Positions 1 through 6,429 of a stretch of DNA of 11,528 nt are shown here, piece after piece. The stretch's first letter is position 1. Every line of letters begins with the position of its first letter. Location: positions 1 to 11,528 of the forward strand of contig JAGAMQ010000154.1 in assembly GCA_017624645.1 (NCBI GenBank). Reading direction: 5' to 3'. This stretch comes from Oscillospiraceae bacterium (lineage in GTDB: Bacteria > Bacillota > Clostridia > Oscillospirales > Oscillospiraceae). The notes beneath the pieces were generated by a model. That model saw nothing but the letters and a program-made list of their open reading frames with translations. It ran no database searches and was not told the DNA's origin. Made by a program: the position numbers and the translations under genes.

Positions 1-1190
1 CTGGGGATGCCGGACATAACAGTAGGCTCGTCGGGTTCTTCCTCAACGACACCCTTCTTGGCGGCATACTCCTTGGCAGCGGCTGCCTTAGCAGCTTCAG
101 CCTCGCGCTGCTGCTTCTGCTGCAGCTTCTTCTTGCTGGTGTTGGCAGTGATGCCGTCGGGGTTGGCGGCACGGCGCTGGGCACGGATCCGCTCCTTTTC
201 TGCTTCCAGTGCCTCCTGGGCAAGATGCTTCTTCAGCCGCTCGGCATCCTCTGCGTCGTAGATCTTCCGGTACTTCTTGGTCAGGTACATATCCGTCAGG
301 GTGGTCACCAGACCCTGTGCCAGCCAGTAAAGGCTCAGTGCGGCAGGAACGGTAAAGCCGATCCACAGGGACATCAGAGGCATGGTCCACATCATCACCT
401 TGCTGGTCTGATTGGCCTGGGAATTCTTGGCAGCTTCCTTATCCTCAAGTCCCTTCTCGTTGGTGACCAGAGAGTTGTTCATCCGCTGGGACAGGAGCAT
501 GGAAAATACCTGGCTGCCGGAGGACAGCAAGGGGATCAGGAACAGGCCAATGTTTGCCCAGTCATATTTTTCCCATGCAAAAATGTTGAAGTTGGGGATG
601 GTGCCCAGGTTGATGCCCAGGAAGGTAAAGTCCACACCTTTGGTGAAGGTGTCGGCATTGGAAACGGCAATATCCCGCAGACCTGCCAGCTCGTTGAAAA
701 GATTGGGCAGCTCCGGGGCCACGATCATCTGCTCGTAGAAGGTGTTCTTCTGGGAGATGAGGTCGGGCATAGCGGTTTTGATGACGCCCATGATCTGCTG
801 GGTCACCTCGGCGGTTTCATGGAGAATATAGGTGATGGGCTGACGGACAACGCTGTAAAGAGGGAACAGGATCAGAAGCGGCAGCAAGCTCCACAGGCAG
901 CCACCGCCCATAGAAACCCCCTCTTCCTTGTACAGCGCCTGCAGAGCTTCGCCCTGCTTTTGCTGATCATTGGCATACTTGTTCTGAATTTCCTGGATCC
1001 GGGGAGTCAGCCGGGACATCTTCATGGTACTCTTCTTGCCCTTGGCAGTGGCCGGGAGCAGAATGAACCGGACGATGATGGCAAACAGGATCAGTGCCAC
1101 ACCGTAGTTGGTGGTCAGATCATACAGGAAGGAGAGCAAATAGCCAAAGGGGACCGTGACAAGGTCGCCCAGGTTAAATGCGAGAATCAT
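1..1190 (-). CDS. yidC: YidC/Oxa1 membrane protein insertase, 3' end outside the window
   Basis: Inserts and folds proteins in the cytoplasmic membrane, alone or with SecYEG. The 396 visible codons start at ATG 1188-1190, seven bases after a perfect AAGGAGG, and run off the window edge without a stop. Seen: a first membrane segment with the conserved arginine of the hydrophilic groove (R41, in AIIVRFILLPATAKGKKS), a charged coiled loop (about 50-85), further hydrophobic segments (about 90-110, 225-245 and 280-310), and a long Lys/Ala/Glu/Gln-rich tail (about 320-385) as expected for ribosome contact. There is no lipobox or long leader; the short N-terminus resembles clostridial rather than Bacillus SpoIIIJ proteins. 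It follows yidD by 35 bp, in which a small hairpin (1205-1221) sits just before the ribosome binding site. It belongs to the rpmH-rnpA-yidD-yidC block. Identity is certain; only the C-terminus is missing. Confidence 0.96.
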   Translation of the reverse strand, partial: MILAFNLGDLVTVPFGYLLSFLYDLTTNYGVALILFAIIVRFILLPATAKGKKSTMKMSRLTPRIQEIQNKYANDQQKQGEALQALYKEEGVSMGGGCLWSLLPLLILFPLYSVVRQPITYILHETAEVTQQIMGVIKTAMPDLISQKNTFYEQMIVAPELPNLFNELAGLRDIAVSNADTFTKGVDFTFLGINLGTIPNFNIFAWEKYDWANIGLFLIPLLSSGSQVFSMLLSQRMNNSLVTNEKGLEDKEAAKNSQANQTSKVMMWTMPLMSLWIGFTVPAALSLYWLAQGLVTTLTDMYLTKKYRKIYDAEDAERLKKHLAQEALEAEKERIRAQRRAANPDGITANTSKKKLQQKQQREAEAAKAAAAKEYAAKKGVVEEEPDEPTVMSGIP

Positions 1191-1225
1191 AATGGTTCCT
1201 CCTTAGGGGTCTTATGCCCCTTGGT

Positions 1226-1438
1226 TCATGGAACGGGGTCGTGGGGGTCGCCCTTGTAAAAGGGGTGACACCGGAGCAGCCGCTTGCAGGCAAGCCAGCC
1301 GCCTTTCCATGCCCCATACTTTTGGATGGCTTCGTAGGCGTAAGCGGAACAGGTGGGGGTAAACCGACAACTTTTGGGAGTATAGGCAGAGATATTCCTG
1401 CGGTAGAAACAGATCAGGGCAAGAAAAAGCTTTTTCAT
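1226..1438 (-). CDS. yidD: Membrane protein insertion efficiency factor YidD
   Basis: Small peripheral membrane protein of 70 residues thought to help YidC-dependent insertion. The family signature is complete: the cysteine-rich block [15 protein letters not shown], then [19 protein letters not shown] and the terminal DPHDPVP. An N-terminal amphipathic stretch ([17 protein letters not shown]) fits membrane attachment. Its ATG overlaps the rnpA stop by four bases (ATGA), so it is probably translated by coupling; no good Shine-Dalgarno precedes it. yidC follows after 35 bp. Length and motif order are normal for the family. Confidence 0.96.
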   Translation of the reverse strand: MKKLFLALICFYRRNISAYTPKSCRFTPTCSAYAYEAIQKYGAWKGGWLACKRLLRCHPFYKGDPHDPVP

Positions 1439-1776
1439 TGGGCATCACCCAGGATACCGGCTTTTTCCGCCAGGCAGAGGTAAGACTGGATTAGCTTTTC
1501 AAAGCTCGCGCCGATGCAGCGGCTTCTTGCCACCACAACGATGTCCCAGCCGGGAGCAAACAGGTGCTCATTGAGCCGGTAGACCTCCCGCAGACGGCGG
1601 CGGACCCGGTTCCGTACCACGGCACCGCCCAGCTTCTTGCTCACCGTCACGCCCACCCGGTTGGTGGCAGAGCGATTCCTCCGGGCGTAAAGCACCAGAT
1701 AGGAATTGGCGTGACCGGAGGAGCTGTAAAGCCGCCGGAAAATGTGATTCAGCTTCAGACTGCTGGAAAATTTCAT
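1435..1776 (-). CDS. rnpA: Ribonuclease P protein component
   Basis: Protein subunit of RNase P, which works with the RNA subunit to remove 5' leaders from pre-tRNAs. The 113-residue product has the typical start [17 protein letters not shown] and the RNR signature ([18 protein letters not shown]), followed by a basic helix and the VVVARSRC strand. I chose ATG 1774-1776 because its product matches the usual family N-terminus; an in-frame TTG at 1794 would add six residues (MWYGES) with no better ribosome binding site. The nearest Shine-Dalgarno match (GGTGAG) is weak and close. The stop overlaps yidD. Unusually, rpmH lies 477 bp upstream beyond a terminator and repeats, so rnpA may need its own promoter; I see no convincing one. 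Confidence 0.95.
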   Translation of the reverse strand: MKFSSSLKLNHIFRRLYSSSGHANSYLVLYARRNRSATNRVGVTVSKKLGGAVVRNRVRRRLREVYRLNEHLFAPGWDIVVVARSRCIGASFEKLIQSYLCLAEKAGILGDAQ

Positions 1777-1824
1777 ACTCTCACCATACCACAATTGGAA
1801 AACTCACAGATTCGATAGATAAGG

Positions 1825-2030
1825 GAACAGAATATCCCCAAGAAGCAGGACAGCCCACAAAGGTCTGCAGGCAAGCTCGAGGGTGAAGAGGAAACATATC
1901 CCCAAGAAGCAGGACAGCCGACAAAGGGGGATGATATTCCGAATCTTCAGGCAATCTCGAGGATGAAGAGGAAACATATCCCGAGAAATCGGACAGCCGA
2001 CAAAGGAGGATGATTCGGTATTCAGCGAGA
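1825..2030. repeat. Three imperfect tandem repeats between rpmH and rnpA
   Basis: Three degenerate copies start near 1825, 1891 and 1971 (about 66, 80 and 60 bp). A 24-base string, ATATCCCCAAGAAGCAGGAC plus AGCC, occurs identically at 1832-1855 and 1896-1919. TGAAGAGGAAACATATCCC occurs at 1884-1902 and 1964-1982. The third copy diverges after its first 45 bases and runs into the large inverted repeat. The minus strand is open through here (1804-2241), but this reflects repeat composition, with no domain or ribosome binding site. Function unknown. Confidence 0.75.
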
Positions 2031-2123
2031 GATTTTGCGGCAGAGGGGTCTTTTCGGGAAGCAGACATACTTTGTGTATTTCAAGTCCCGAAAAGGGCGC
2101 GCTGTCGCAAAAGATCCGCTGAA
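2021..2123. repeat. Large imperfect inverted repeat (hairpin element) between rpmH and rnpA
   Basis: The arms are about 2021-2059 and 2086-2123. The inner ten bases are perfectly complementary (CTTTTCGGGA at 2050-2059 with TCCCGAAAAG at 2086-2095). Outside a short mismatched stretch, TTTTGCGGCAG pairs with CTGTCGCAAAA with one mismatch, and TTCAGCG pairs with CGCTGAA. The loop is 26 bases. It resembles a small non-autonomous palindromic element or a processed RNA hairpin. It lies between the rpmH terminator and rnpA, so readthrough RNA would fold here. Confidence 0.6.
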
Positions 2124-2158
2124 GAATAATCAGCAACCTTTGGAGGTTGTTCCCCAAT

Positions 2159-2194
2159 AAAAAGGGGGCGGGGCGAATCTTACATTCGCCCCGC
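2159..2194 (-). terminator. Probable rho-independent terminator after rpmH
   Basis: An 11-bp perfect stem (2168-2178 with 2184-2194, core GCGGGGCGAAT) encloses a five-base loop. On the minus strand it is followed by CCCC and then TTTTTATT. The C run between stem and T tract is not ideal, so it could be an attenuator with partial readthrough into rnpA. It lies 60 bp past the rpmH stop. Confidence 0.6.
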
Positions 2195-2253
2195 ATGGAC
2201 TCCCGTTTCGCTGTGAGCGACAATTTGCTGTGGAAACCCACAAAATTACATGC

Positions 2254-2388
2254 TTACGCAGAGAGAACCTTGCGGCCTCTTGCACGGCGGCGGGCCAAAA
2301 CCTTACGGCCGTTGGCGGTAGCCATTCTCTTCCGGAAACCGTGGACCTTGGATCTGTGGCGACGGCTGGGCTGATAGGTACGCTTCAT
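2254..2388 (-). CDS. rpmH: 50S ribosomal protein L34
   Basis: A 44-residue very basic protein of the large ribosomal subunit: [20 protein letters not shown], then [20 protein letters not shown] and VLSA. This is the complete family sequence at normal length. ATG 2386-2388 follows an excellent AGGAGGTG at seven bases' spacing, and TAA is at 2254-2256. A strong promoter lies about 95 bases upstream. In most Firmicutes rnpA follows within a few tens of bases and dnaA diverges upstream; here a terminator and repeats follow, and no dnaA is present upstream. Confidence 0.97.
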   Translation of the reverse strand: MKRTYQPSRRHRSKVHGFRKRMATANGRKVLARRRARGRKVLSA

Positions 2389-2474
2389 ACGCTTACACCT
2401 CCTGTCAAAATCACATATGCTCGACAGCCGAAAGGCTGCAGCAACGCAAAATTACTGACCATACATGGTCATTC
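2389..2474 (-). promoter_or_regulatory. rpmH 5' leader with two small hairpins
   Basis: The leader of roughly 85 bases predicted from the rpmH promoter contains two stem-loops: 2456-2471 (TGACCAT/ATGGTCA with a two-base loop) and 2425-2438 (CAGCC/GGCTG with a four-base loop). The ribosome binding site lies just downstream. Whether the hairpins regulate L34 synthesis is unknown; no known riboswitch is recognised. Confidence 0.35.
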
Positions 2475-2480
2475 CAGTGT

Positions 2481-2509
2481 ATTATAACTGAAAATGTCCC
2501 CGAGGTCAA
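2481..2509 (-). promoter_or_regulatory. Sigma-A type promoter of rpmH
   Basis: On the minus strand, TTGACC (2504-2509), a 17-base spacer and a perfect TATAAT (2481-2486): 5/6 and 6/6 matches to consensus at ideal spacing. It is placed for an RNA starting near 2474. Confidence 0.85.
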
Positions 2510-2539
2510 CAACTTTTTTCACAGTCCCCACCTACGCCT

Positions 2540-2694
2540 CTTCAAATTACAATTTATCGAGCTGTTTAATATCTTGCGTAGGGGAGGGTCTTGACCCTCC
2601 CGAAATTCTAAAACACAAATGTTTTCCGTCGGGAGGGTCAAGACCCTCCCCTACAGACGAAATTTAAAATTGATCGATAAACCGGAATTTGAAG
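2540..2694. mobile_element. Miniature inverted-repeat element, copy 1 (155 bp)
   Basis: The ends form terminal inverted repeats: 2540-2562 starts CTTCAAATTACAATTTATCG, and 2672-2694 reads the same in reverse complement with four mismatches in 23 bases. There is no coding capacity. Just inside the left end is GAGCTGTTT, which copy 2 (11278-11493) also has. The core is a perfect 25-bp inverted repeat described separately. No target-site duplication is clear. It lies between the rpmH promoter and the DnaA-box cluster. Mobility is inferred from the shared ends, not shown. Confidence 0.65.
2578..2654. repeat. Perfect 25-bp inverted repeat with self-palindromic arms
   Basis: The left arm (2578-2602) and right arm (2630-2654) are exact reverse complements around a 27-base A/T-rich loop. 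Each arm contains its own palindrome, GGGAGGGTC-TT-GACCCTCCC, so it can fold as one long hairpin or two short ones. It forms the core of the miniature element. Similar GTAGGGG...CCCCTAC hairpins recur in intergenic regions of gut Clostridia (from memory, not checked). Confidence 0.9.
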
Positions 2695-2746
2695 TGCCGG
2701 CAGGTTGCGATAAGTGACGAAACATCGGTTTACATAAACCGGAAAA

Positions 2747-2809
2747 TGTGAAAAAAACAAACATTTTCACACAGGGGACTTTTCCACATTATCCACAGGG
2801 TTTTCCACA
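2747..2809 (+). promoter_or_regulatory. Cluster of DnaA-box-like sites (candidate oriC or relic)
   Basis: Three near-contiguous sites run head to tail: TTTTCCACA (2780-2788), TTATCCACA (2789-2797, exact consensus) and TTTTCCACA (2801-2809). Upstream is an inverted pair TGTGAAAA (2747-2754) and TTTTCACA (2764-2771). A short palindrome CGGTTT-ACAT-AAACCG is at 2726-2741. This is the expected place for a Firmicute origin beside rpmH, but dnaA does not follow. A clear AT-rich unwinding region is not obvious. Site identity is good; origin function is uncertain. Confidence 0.55.
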
Positions 2810-2820
2810 GAGAAGCCGGG

Positions 2821-2852
2821 AAAAACCCCTGCAAACGTGGGGTTTGCAAGGG
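2821..2852 (-). terminator. Terminator of the sensor/thioesterase operon
   Basis: On the minus strand, a stem CCCTTGCAAAC / GTTTGCAGGG (arms 2842-2852 and 2827-2836, one bulge) with a CCCAC loop runs directly into a G and TTTTT (2821-2825). It lies about 65 bp past the thioesterase stop. Confidence 0.7.
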
Positions 2853-2918
2853 TCGGCAGGGTTTTTGCACATTCTTTGGGTTATGACAAAATTCCATAAA
2901 ATGGTTTACAGAACACTT

Positions 2919-3656
2919 TTAAAATTCCGCCCTGGCGGCAAAGACACGCTCCAGTTTGCTGAAATTTTCCTCCCCATCTCGGCGTATTTCCAGCCGGATA
3001 CATCCGTCCTCACACCGCGTCCATCCCAGGTGCAAAAGCTCCTTTTCCCGGGCTTCGGAAAGGTAGCAGGCGGTGAAGGCTTTGATGGGACGGTTGCCTA
3101 AAGTCTCGCTGTCCAGAGCGTCATAAAACCACTCCATGTAGCGGGTGTTGTTCATATGTCCGTTGCGGTCGATGTCGGTAAAACGTACCTGGCGGGCAAA
3201 AAATTCCGTCATTTCCTTAGGGGTCAGGGATGGGGGAACCGGTGCTTCTTCCCCTAAGGTGATGCCCTCCAGTGTAATGCCGCTTTTTCCCGGCAGGAGC
3301 ATGCCCCGGCTTTTTGCATCCATCAGCACCCAAAGGCTGGTGCTGCGGAACAGCTCCTGCCCCTTTTCGTCATAGCCTGCCGTGGCACGGGGGTACGCCA
3401 CCCGGGTGGTGGGCATGGGCCAGGTTTTCACCGTGAGGGTCTCGCCGGTCCGGGGCAGACGGGTGATTTCCATTCGGGTGCGGATCAGTGCCCAAAAAAG
3501 ATTCTTTTCCATTAGGGTATCCCAGTCAAGACCCAGCTGGGCACAGTGTCCCGCAGCCGCCTCCTGGCAAAACAGCAAAAGGGCGCTGGGTTTGGCGTTT
3601 CCAAACCGGTCCACATGGACCGGAGAAAGGGTAAATGCAGTTTCAAAGGGTGTCAT
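2919..3656 (-). CDS. Acyl-ACP thioesterase (FatA/FatB-like, PF01643 type)
   Basis: Predicted to hydrolyse acyl-ACP to free fatty acid and ACP in the cytoplasm, ending chain elongation. The 245 residues form two hot-dog halves. The N-terminal half has the typical start (TLSPVHVDRFGNAKPSALL) and the WALIRTRMEITRLP segment. The C-terminal half carries the Asp-x-Asn-x-His motif (D163, N165, H167 in RFTDIDRNGHMNNTRYMEW) that corresponds to the catalytic DxNxH of plant FatB enzymes. I chose ATG 3654-3656 (MTPFETAF), preceded by AGAGG at six bases; a longer frame would run into the PDZ gene. It lies 10 bp after that gene and is last in a four-gene operon with a two-component system. Chain-length preference cannot be read. 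A thioesterase in such an operon suggests membrane-lipid adjustment, which is inference. Confidence 0.9.
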   Translation of the reverse strand: MTPFETAFTLSPVHVDRFGNAKPSALLLFCQEAAAGHCAQLGLDWDTLMEKNLFWALIRTRMEITRLPRTGETLTVKTWPMPTTRVAYPRATAGYDEKGQELFRSTSLWVLMDAKSRGMLLPGKSGITLEGITLGEEAPVPPSLTPKEMTEFFARQVRFTDIDRNGHMNNTRYMEWFYDALDSETLGNRPIKAFTACYLSEAREKELLHLGWTRCEDGCIRLEIRRDGEENFSKLERVFAARAEF

Positions 3657-3666
3657 AGGCTTCCTC

Positions 3667-4197
3667 TCAATTTTCTCCATCCAATATAACGGTAACCGGA
3701 CGGTTTTTTCCTCCCCGAACCAAGGCAAGGGGCACAGCATCTCCGATGCGCCGGCTGCGGACCAATTCTGCCAGCTGAGCGGCGTCCTCTACCGGTGTGC
3801 CGGCAAAGGAGACGATCACATCCCCGGCAGATACGCCTGCCTGTTGGGCGGCGCCCCCGGAGAGGACCTGGGTCACATAAACGCCCTTGGGCAGGCCGTA
3901 GTAAATGTGCAGAAAGGAGCTGACGGTTTCGCACCGGATTCCCAGCATAGGGGTTTGGTCGCCGATGGGCTCTGCTGTGGCACATTCTACCCCCGACCGG
4001 GAAAATACCACCGCCGGCTGGGTTTCGTTGATCCTGTGAAACAGGCGGATATTCAGAACGCCCATGAGGCTGATGATACCTCCCAGCACCACCACTGCTG
4101 CCAGTATCACTGCCAGCACACCGCCCCGGCTTTGTACCGGATGGGTGTCACCGGTGCCGTAGGAGCGTTCCGGATTTTGATGTTCTTGTTTGTTCAT
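3667..4197 (-). CDS. Single-pass membrane protein with PDZ domain, HtrA-like but lacking the protease domain
   Basis: 176 residues: a polar N-terminus (1-24), one membrane segment (about 25-48), a short linker, and a PDZ domain (about 84-173). The PDZ region reads like the C-terminus of clostridial HtrA/DegP proteases (MLGIRCETVSSFLHIYYGLP, then GVYVTQVLSGGAAQQAG and GDVIVSFAGTPV). The trypsin-like domain that should lie between membrane segment and PDZ is absent; only about 35 residues are there, with no GNSGGP motif. The start is supported by AGAGGT six bases upstream. It follows the kinase gene by 9 bp. HtrA genes often sit beside two-component systems in Firmicutes, so this may be a degenerate HtrA that now only binds exposed C-termini, perhaps informing the kinase. 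That role is inference. Confidence 0.8.
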   Translation of the reverse strand: MNKQEHQNPERSYGTGDTHPVQSRGGVLAVILAAVVVLGGIISLMGVLNIRLFHRINETQPAVVFSRSGVECATAEPIGDQTPMLGIRCETVSSFLHIYYGLPKGVYVTQVLSGGAAQQAGVSAGDVIVSFAGTPVEDAAQLAELVRSRRIGDAVPLALVRGGKNRPVTVILDGEN

Positions 4198-4206
4198 AAA
4201 AAACCT

Positions 4207-5634
4207 CTAGTGGACCAAGGGTAAGGTAAAGGTAAAGGCAGTGACACCGTGGTTACTGGTGACGGAGATGTCCTCTCCATGGCTGCAGATGATGGTTTTC
4301 ACAATGTAAAGTCCCAGCCCCCAGCCCTCCCGGTTTTGGGAGCGGGATTTATCCAGCTTATGGAACCGGTCAAACAGGAGGGAAAGCTCCTGGGGCGGGA
4401 TGGTGTCACCGGTGTTGGAAAGGGTGATGTAGGCCTTTTTCTCGTCAGACCGGAGGGAAAGACCCAGTGTGCCCCCTTGGGGACAGAATTTTACGCCGTT
4501 GTCCAAAAGATTGTACACCACCTGCACAATGGCATCCCGGCATGCCCGGGTATGCAGGGGCAGCTCCGGGAAATCCACCTGCACCTCCAAATTTTTGGCG
4601 TTGATGCTCTGTTCAAAGGTGATGAGCACCTGTCCCAGACATTCTGCAATGTCGAAACGGGTCTTTTTCTCCTCGGGGTAGCCGCCCTGTTCCTGCAGCC
4701 GGGAGATTTCCAGCATACTCTTAACCAGCCGGCTCAACCGCCGGGTCTCCTGGGATACGATCTGCAGACAGTGCCTTTGGGAGGCTTGGTCAATGGTGCC
4801 GTCCAAAATTCCGTCCACATAACCGCCGATGGTGGTCATGGGGGTCTTCAGCTCATGGGACACATTGGCAACGAATTCCTTGCGCTGATATTCACTCTTT
4901 TCCAAGGAGGATGCCATGTTGTTAAATGCCACCGCCAGTTCCCGGATCTCCTCCGGTGCATGGGGGTAGTTGGGCACCCGTGCCTGCAGGTCTCCGTGGC
5001 CAAAGGCATTGGCGGTGCGGGCCATTTGCCGCAAGGGATTGCTGGACCGGCGGACGTACACCACCGTCACGATCACCGCAATGACCACCACAATGATGGC
5101 AGTGAGCAGGAAGAAATCGGAAAGCCGCTGCATGATCCGCAGGGTCTGGGTCATGGGCGTAGACACGATGACAACCCCGAAGACCTCCCCGGAGGGATCC
5201 CGGATGGGCGTGGCTACCACATACCGGGCATCCTGGTAAAGTCCCTGGATTTTGCCCTTGGACACCAGATATTCCTGCCCAAGGACCTGCTGCAGATAGC
5301 CCTTCTCCAGCACAAGCCCCTGATGCTCACAGCCAAGGGGGGCATCGGAGCAAAGCAGCAGCGCCCCGGAAGCATCGCAGATCACCGCGTCGGTGCCGGA
5401 GACCGTTGCCACAAGGGAAAGATTCAAAAGGAAGTCCTTGTCGGACATGGTGTTGTCGCCATAGTAGGCGGCGGCTACCTGGGAAATGGTGCTGCCGTCG
5501 TTTTTCAGACCCTCCACCGCCTGCTCCTCAAGGTAGTTCTTCACCAAAAGCTGCAGCACCGCGCCCAAAGCCAGCAGCACCGCCAGCATGATCACGGCGA
5601 AGGCAAAGAGGGTGCGGCTGAAGGTGGTCCTCAT
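4207..5634 (-). CDS. Membrane sensor histidine kinase (extracytoplasmic sensor, HAMP, HisKA, HATPase)
   Basis: 475 residues: membrane segment about 8-31; an outside sensor about 32-170 that looks PAS/Cache-like (DAVICDASG, then ARYVVATPIRDPSGEVFGVV); second membrane segment about 171-194; HAMP about 195-248; HisKA with phospho-accepting H260 in FVANVSHELKTPMTTIGGY; and an ATPase domain with N box YNLLDN (N375, N379), F box FDRF (421-424) and G2 box GWGLGL (437-442). The G1 box reads LSNTGDTIP, with Asn where DxGxG kinases have Asp; this variant occurs in other clostridial kinases as far as I recall. The ATG overlaps the response regulator stop by four bases (ATGA). The signal is unknown; genomic partners point to the envelope. 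Confidence 0.95.
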   Translation of the reverse strand: MRTTFSRTLFAFAVIMLAVLLALGAVLQLLVKNYLEEQAVEGLKNDGSTISQVAAAYYGDNTMSDKDFLLNLSLVATVSGTDAVICDASGALLLCSDAPLGCEHQGLVLEKGYLQQVLGQEYLVSKGKIQGLYQDARYVVATPIRDPSGEVFGVVIVSTPMTQTLRIMQRLSDFFLLTAIIVVVIAVIVTVVYVRRSSNPLRQMARTANAFGHGDLQARVPNYPHAPEEIRELAVAFNNMASSLEKSEYQRKEFVANVSHELKTPMTTIGGYVDGILDGTIDQASQRHCLQIVSQETRRLSRLVKSMLEISRLQEQGGYPEEKKTRFDIAECLGQVLITFEQSINAKNLEVQVDFPELPLHTRACRDAIVQVVYNLLDNGVKFCPQGGTLGLSLRSDEKKAYITLSNTGDTIPPQELSLLFDRFHKLDKSRSQNREGWGLGLYIVKTIICSHGEDISVTSNHGVTAFTFTLPLVH

Positions 5635-6323
5635 TGGGAGGTCACCTCAAACTTATAGCCCACGCTCCAGATGGTGCGGATGCCCCAATTGGGGGACACC
5701 CCCTCCAGTTTTTCCCGGAGCCGTTTCACATGGACGTCCACCGTCCGGGAATCGCCGTAGTAGTCGAAGCCCCACACATCGTCCAGCAGCTGGTTGCGGG
5801 TATACACCCGATTGGGAGAGGAGGCAAGGAAGTAAAGAAGCTCCATCTCTTTTGGGGGTGTATCGATCTTTTTGCCGTCCACGATCAGCTCAAAGGAATC
5901 CATATCGATGATCAGCTTGTCAAACACCAGCCGGCGGGCAGGGGTTTCCGGGTTGGAACGGTCGCTGCGACGCAGCACCGCCTCCATCCGTGCCAGCACC
6001 TCCCGCATTTCAAAGGGCTTGGTGATGTAATCGTCGGCACCGCTTTTCAGACCTGTGATCTTATCGTCGGTTTCGGACTTGGCGGTGAGCATGATGATGG
6101 GGGTTTGGCTCTCAAGGCGGATGGTCCGGCACAGGGTCCAGCCGTCCATCACCGGCATCATCACATCCAAAAGCACAAGGTCCGGGCGGATGGCACGGAA
6201 TTTCTCCAGTCCCTGTCCTCCGTCGGCTGCCACCGTTACGGCGTAGCCCTCCTTTTCCAGATAAATGCGCAGAAGGTCGCTGATGTGGCTGTCGTCCTCT
6301 ACGATCAGTACGGAAGTTGCCAT
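5631..6323 (-). CDS. OmpR/PhoB-family response regulator
   Basis: 230 residues. The receiver domain (about 4-116) has the acidic pair E9/D10/D11, phospho-acceptor D53 (LVLLDVMMPVMDGW), T80 and K102 (YITKPFE). The C-terminal winged-helix domain (about 130-227) has the usual RNQLLDDVWGFDYYGDSRTV, then DVHVKRLREKLE, and ends in GYKFEV. I chose ATG 6321-6323 because AAGGAGG stands eight bases upstream and the family N-terminus starts here; the in-frame extension to 6464 would cover the promoter. It is the first gene of the operon with kinase, PDZ protein and thioesterase, and is the likely transcriptional output of H260 phosphotransfer. Targets are unknown; the divergent uppP promoter is a candidate. 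Confidence 0.96.
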   Translation of the reverse strand: MATSVLIVEDDSHISDLLRIYLEKEGYAVTVAADGGQGLEKFRAIRPDLVLLDVMMPVMDGWTLCRTIRLESQTPIIMLTAKSETDDKITGLKSGADDYITKPFEMREVLARMEAVLRRSDRSNPETPARRLVFDKLIIDMDSFELIVDGKKIDTPPKEMELLYFLASSPNRVYTRNQLLDDVWGFDYYGDSRTVDVHVKRLREKLEGVSPNWGIRTIWSVGYKFEVTSQ

Positions 6324-6363
6324 GGTGAGATCCTCCTTTTTGGGAAACTTGGTCATTTTCTCT

Positions 6364-6369
6364 ATTATA
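6364..6369 (-). promoter_or_regulatory. -10 element for the response regulator operon
   Basis: A perfect TATAAT on the minus strand lies about 40 bases before the start codon. No good -35 stands at 17 bases; the best, TTCACC, is at 19. An activator, possibly the regulator itself, may compensate. Confidence 0.5.
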
Positions 6370-6429
6370 ACCCATAAGGTAGGTTTTGGGTGAATAATTT
6401 GTAAAGAAAACCGGGGTAAAAATGAACAC

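Noticed and set aside
225..1259. 344-codon plus-strand open frame opposite yidC
   Set aside because: It is a shadow of yidC with no domain, no ribosome binding site, and composition typical of antisense frames.
1825..2030. Possible CRISPR array
   Set aside because: Only three copies of unequal length, with similarity spread through the whole unit rather than short identical repeats with unique spacers, and no cas genes.
1804..2241. 145-codon minus-strand open frame between rpmH and rnpA
   Set aside because: It spans the terminator, the hairpin and the tandem repeats, has no ribosome binding site, and its repeated Cys/Leu/Phe segments come from the DNA repeats.
3382..4224. 280-codon plus-strand open frame opposite the thioesterase and PDZ genes
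   Set aside because: It crosses two well-supported minus-strand genes and shows no domain.
4249..5658. Long 469-codon open frame on the plus strand opposite the histidine kinase
   Set aside because: It is antisense to a kinase with all its motifs intact, is low in recognisable domains and His/Gly/Gln-rich, and arises from the high GC third positions of the real gene.
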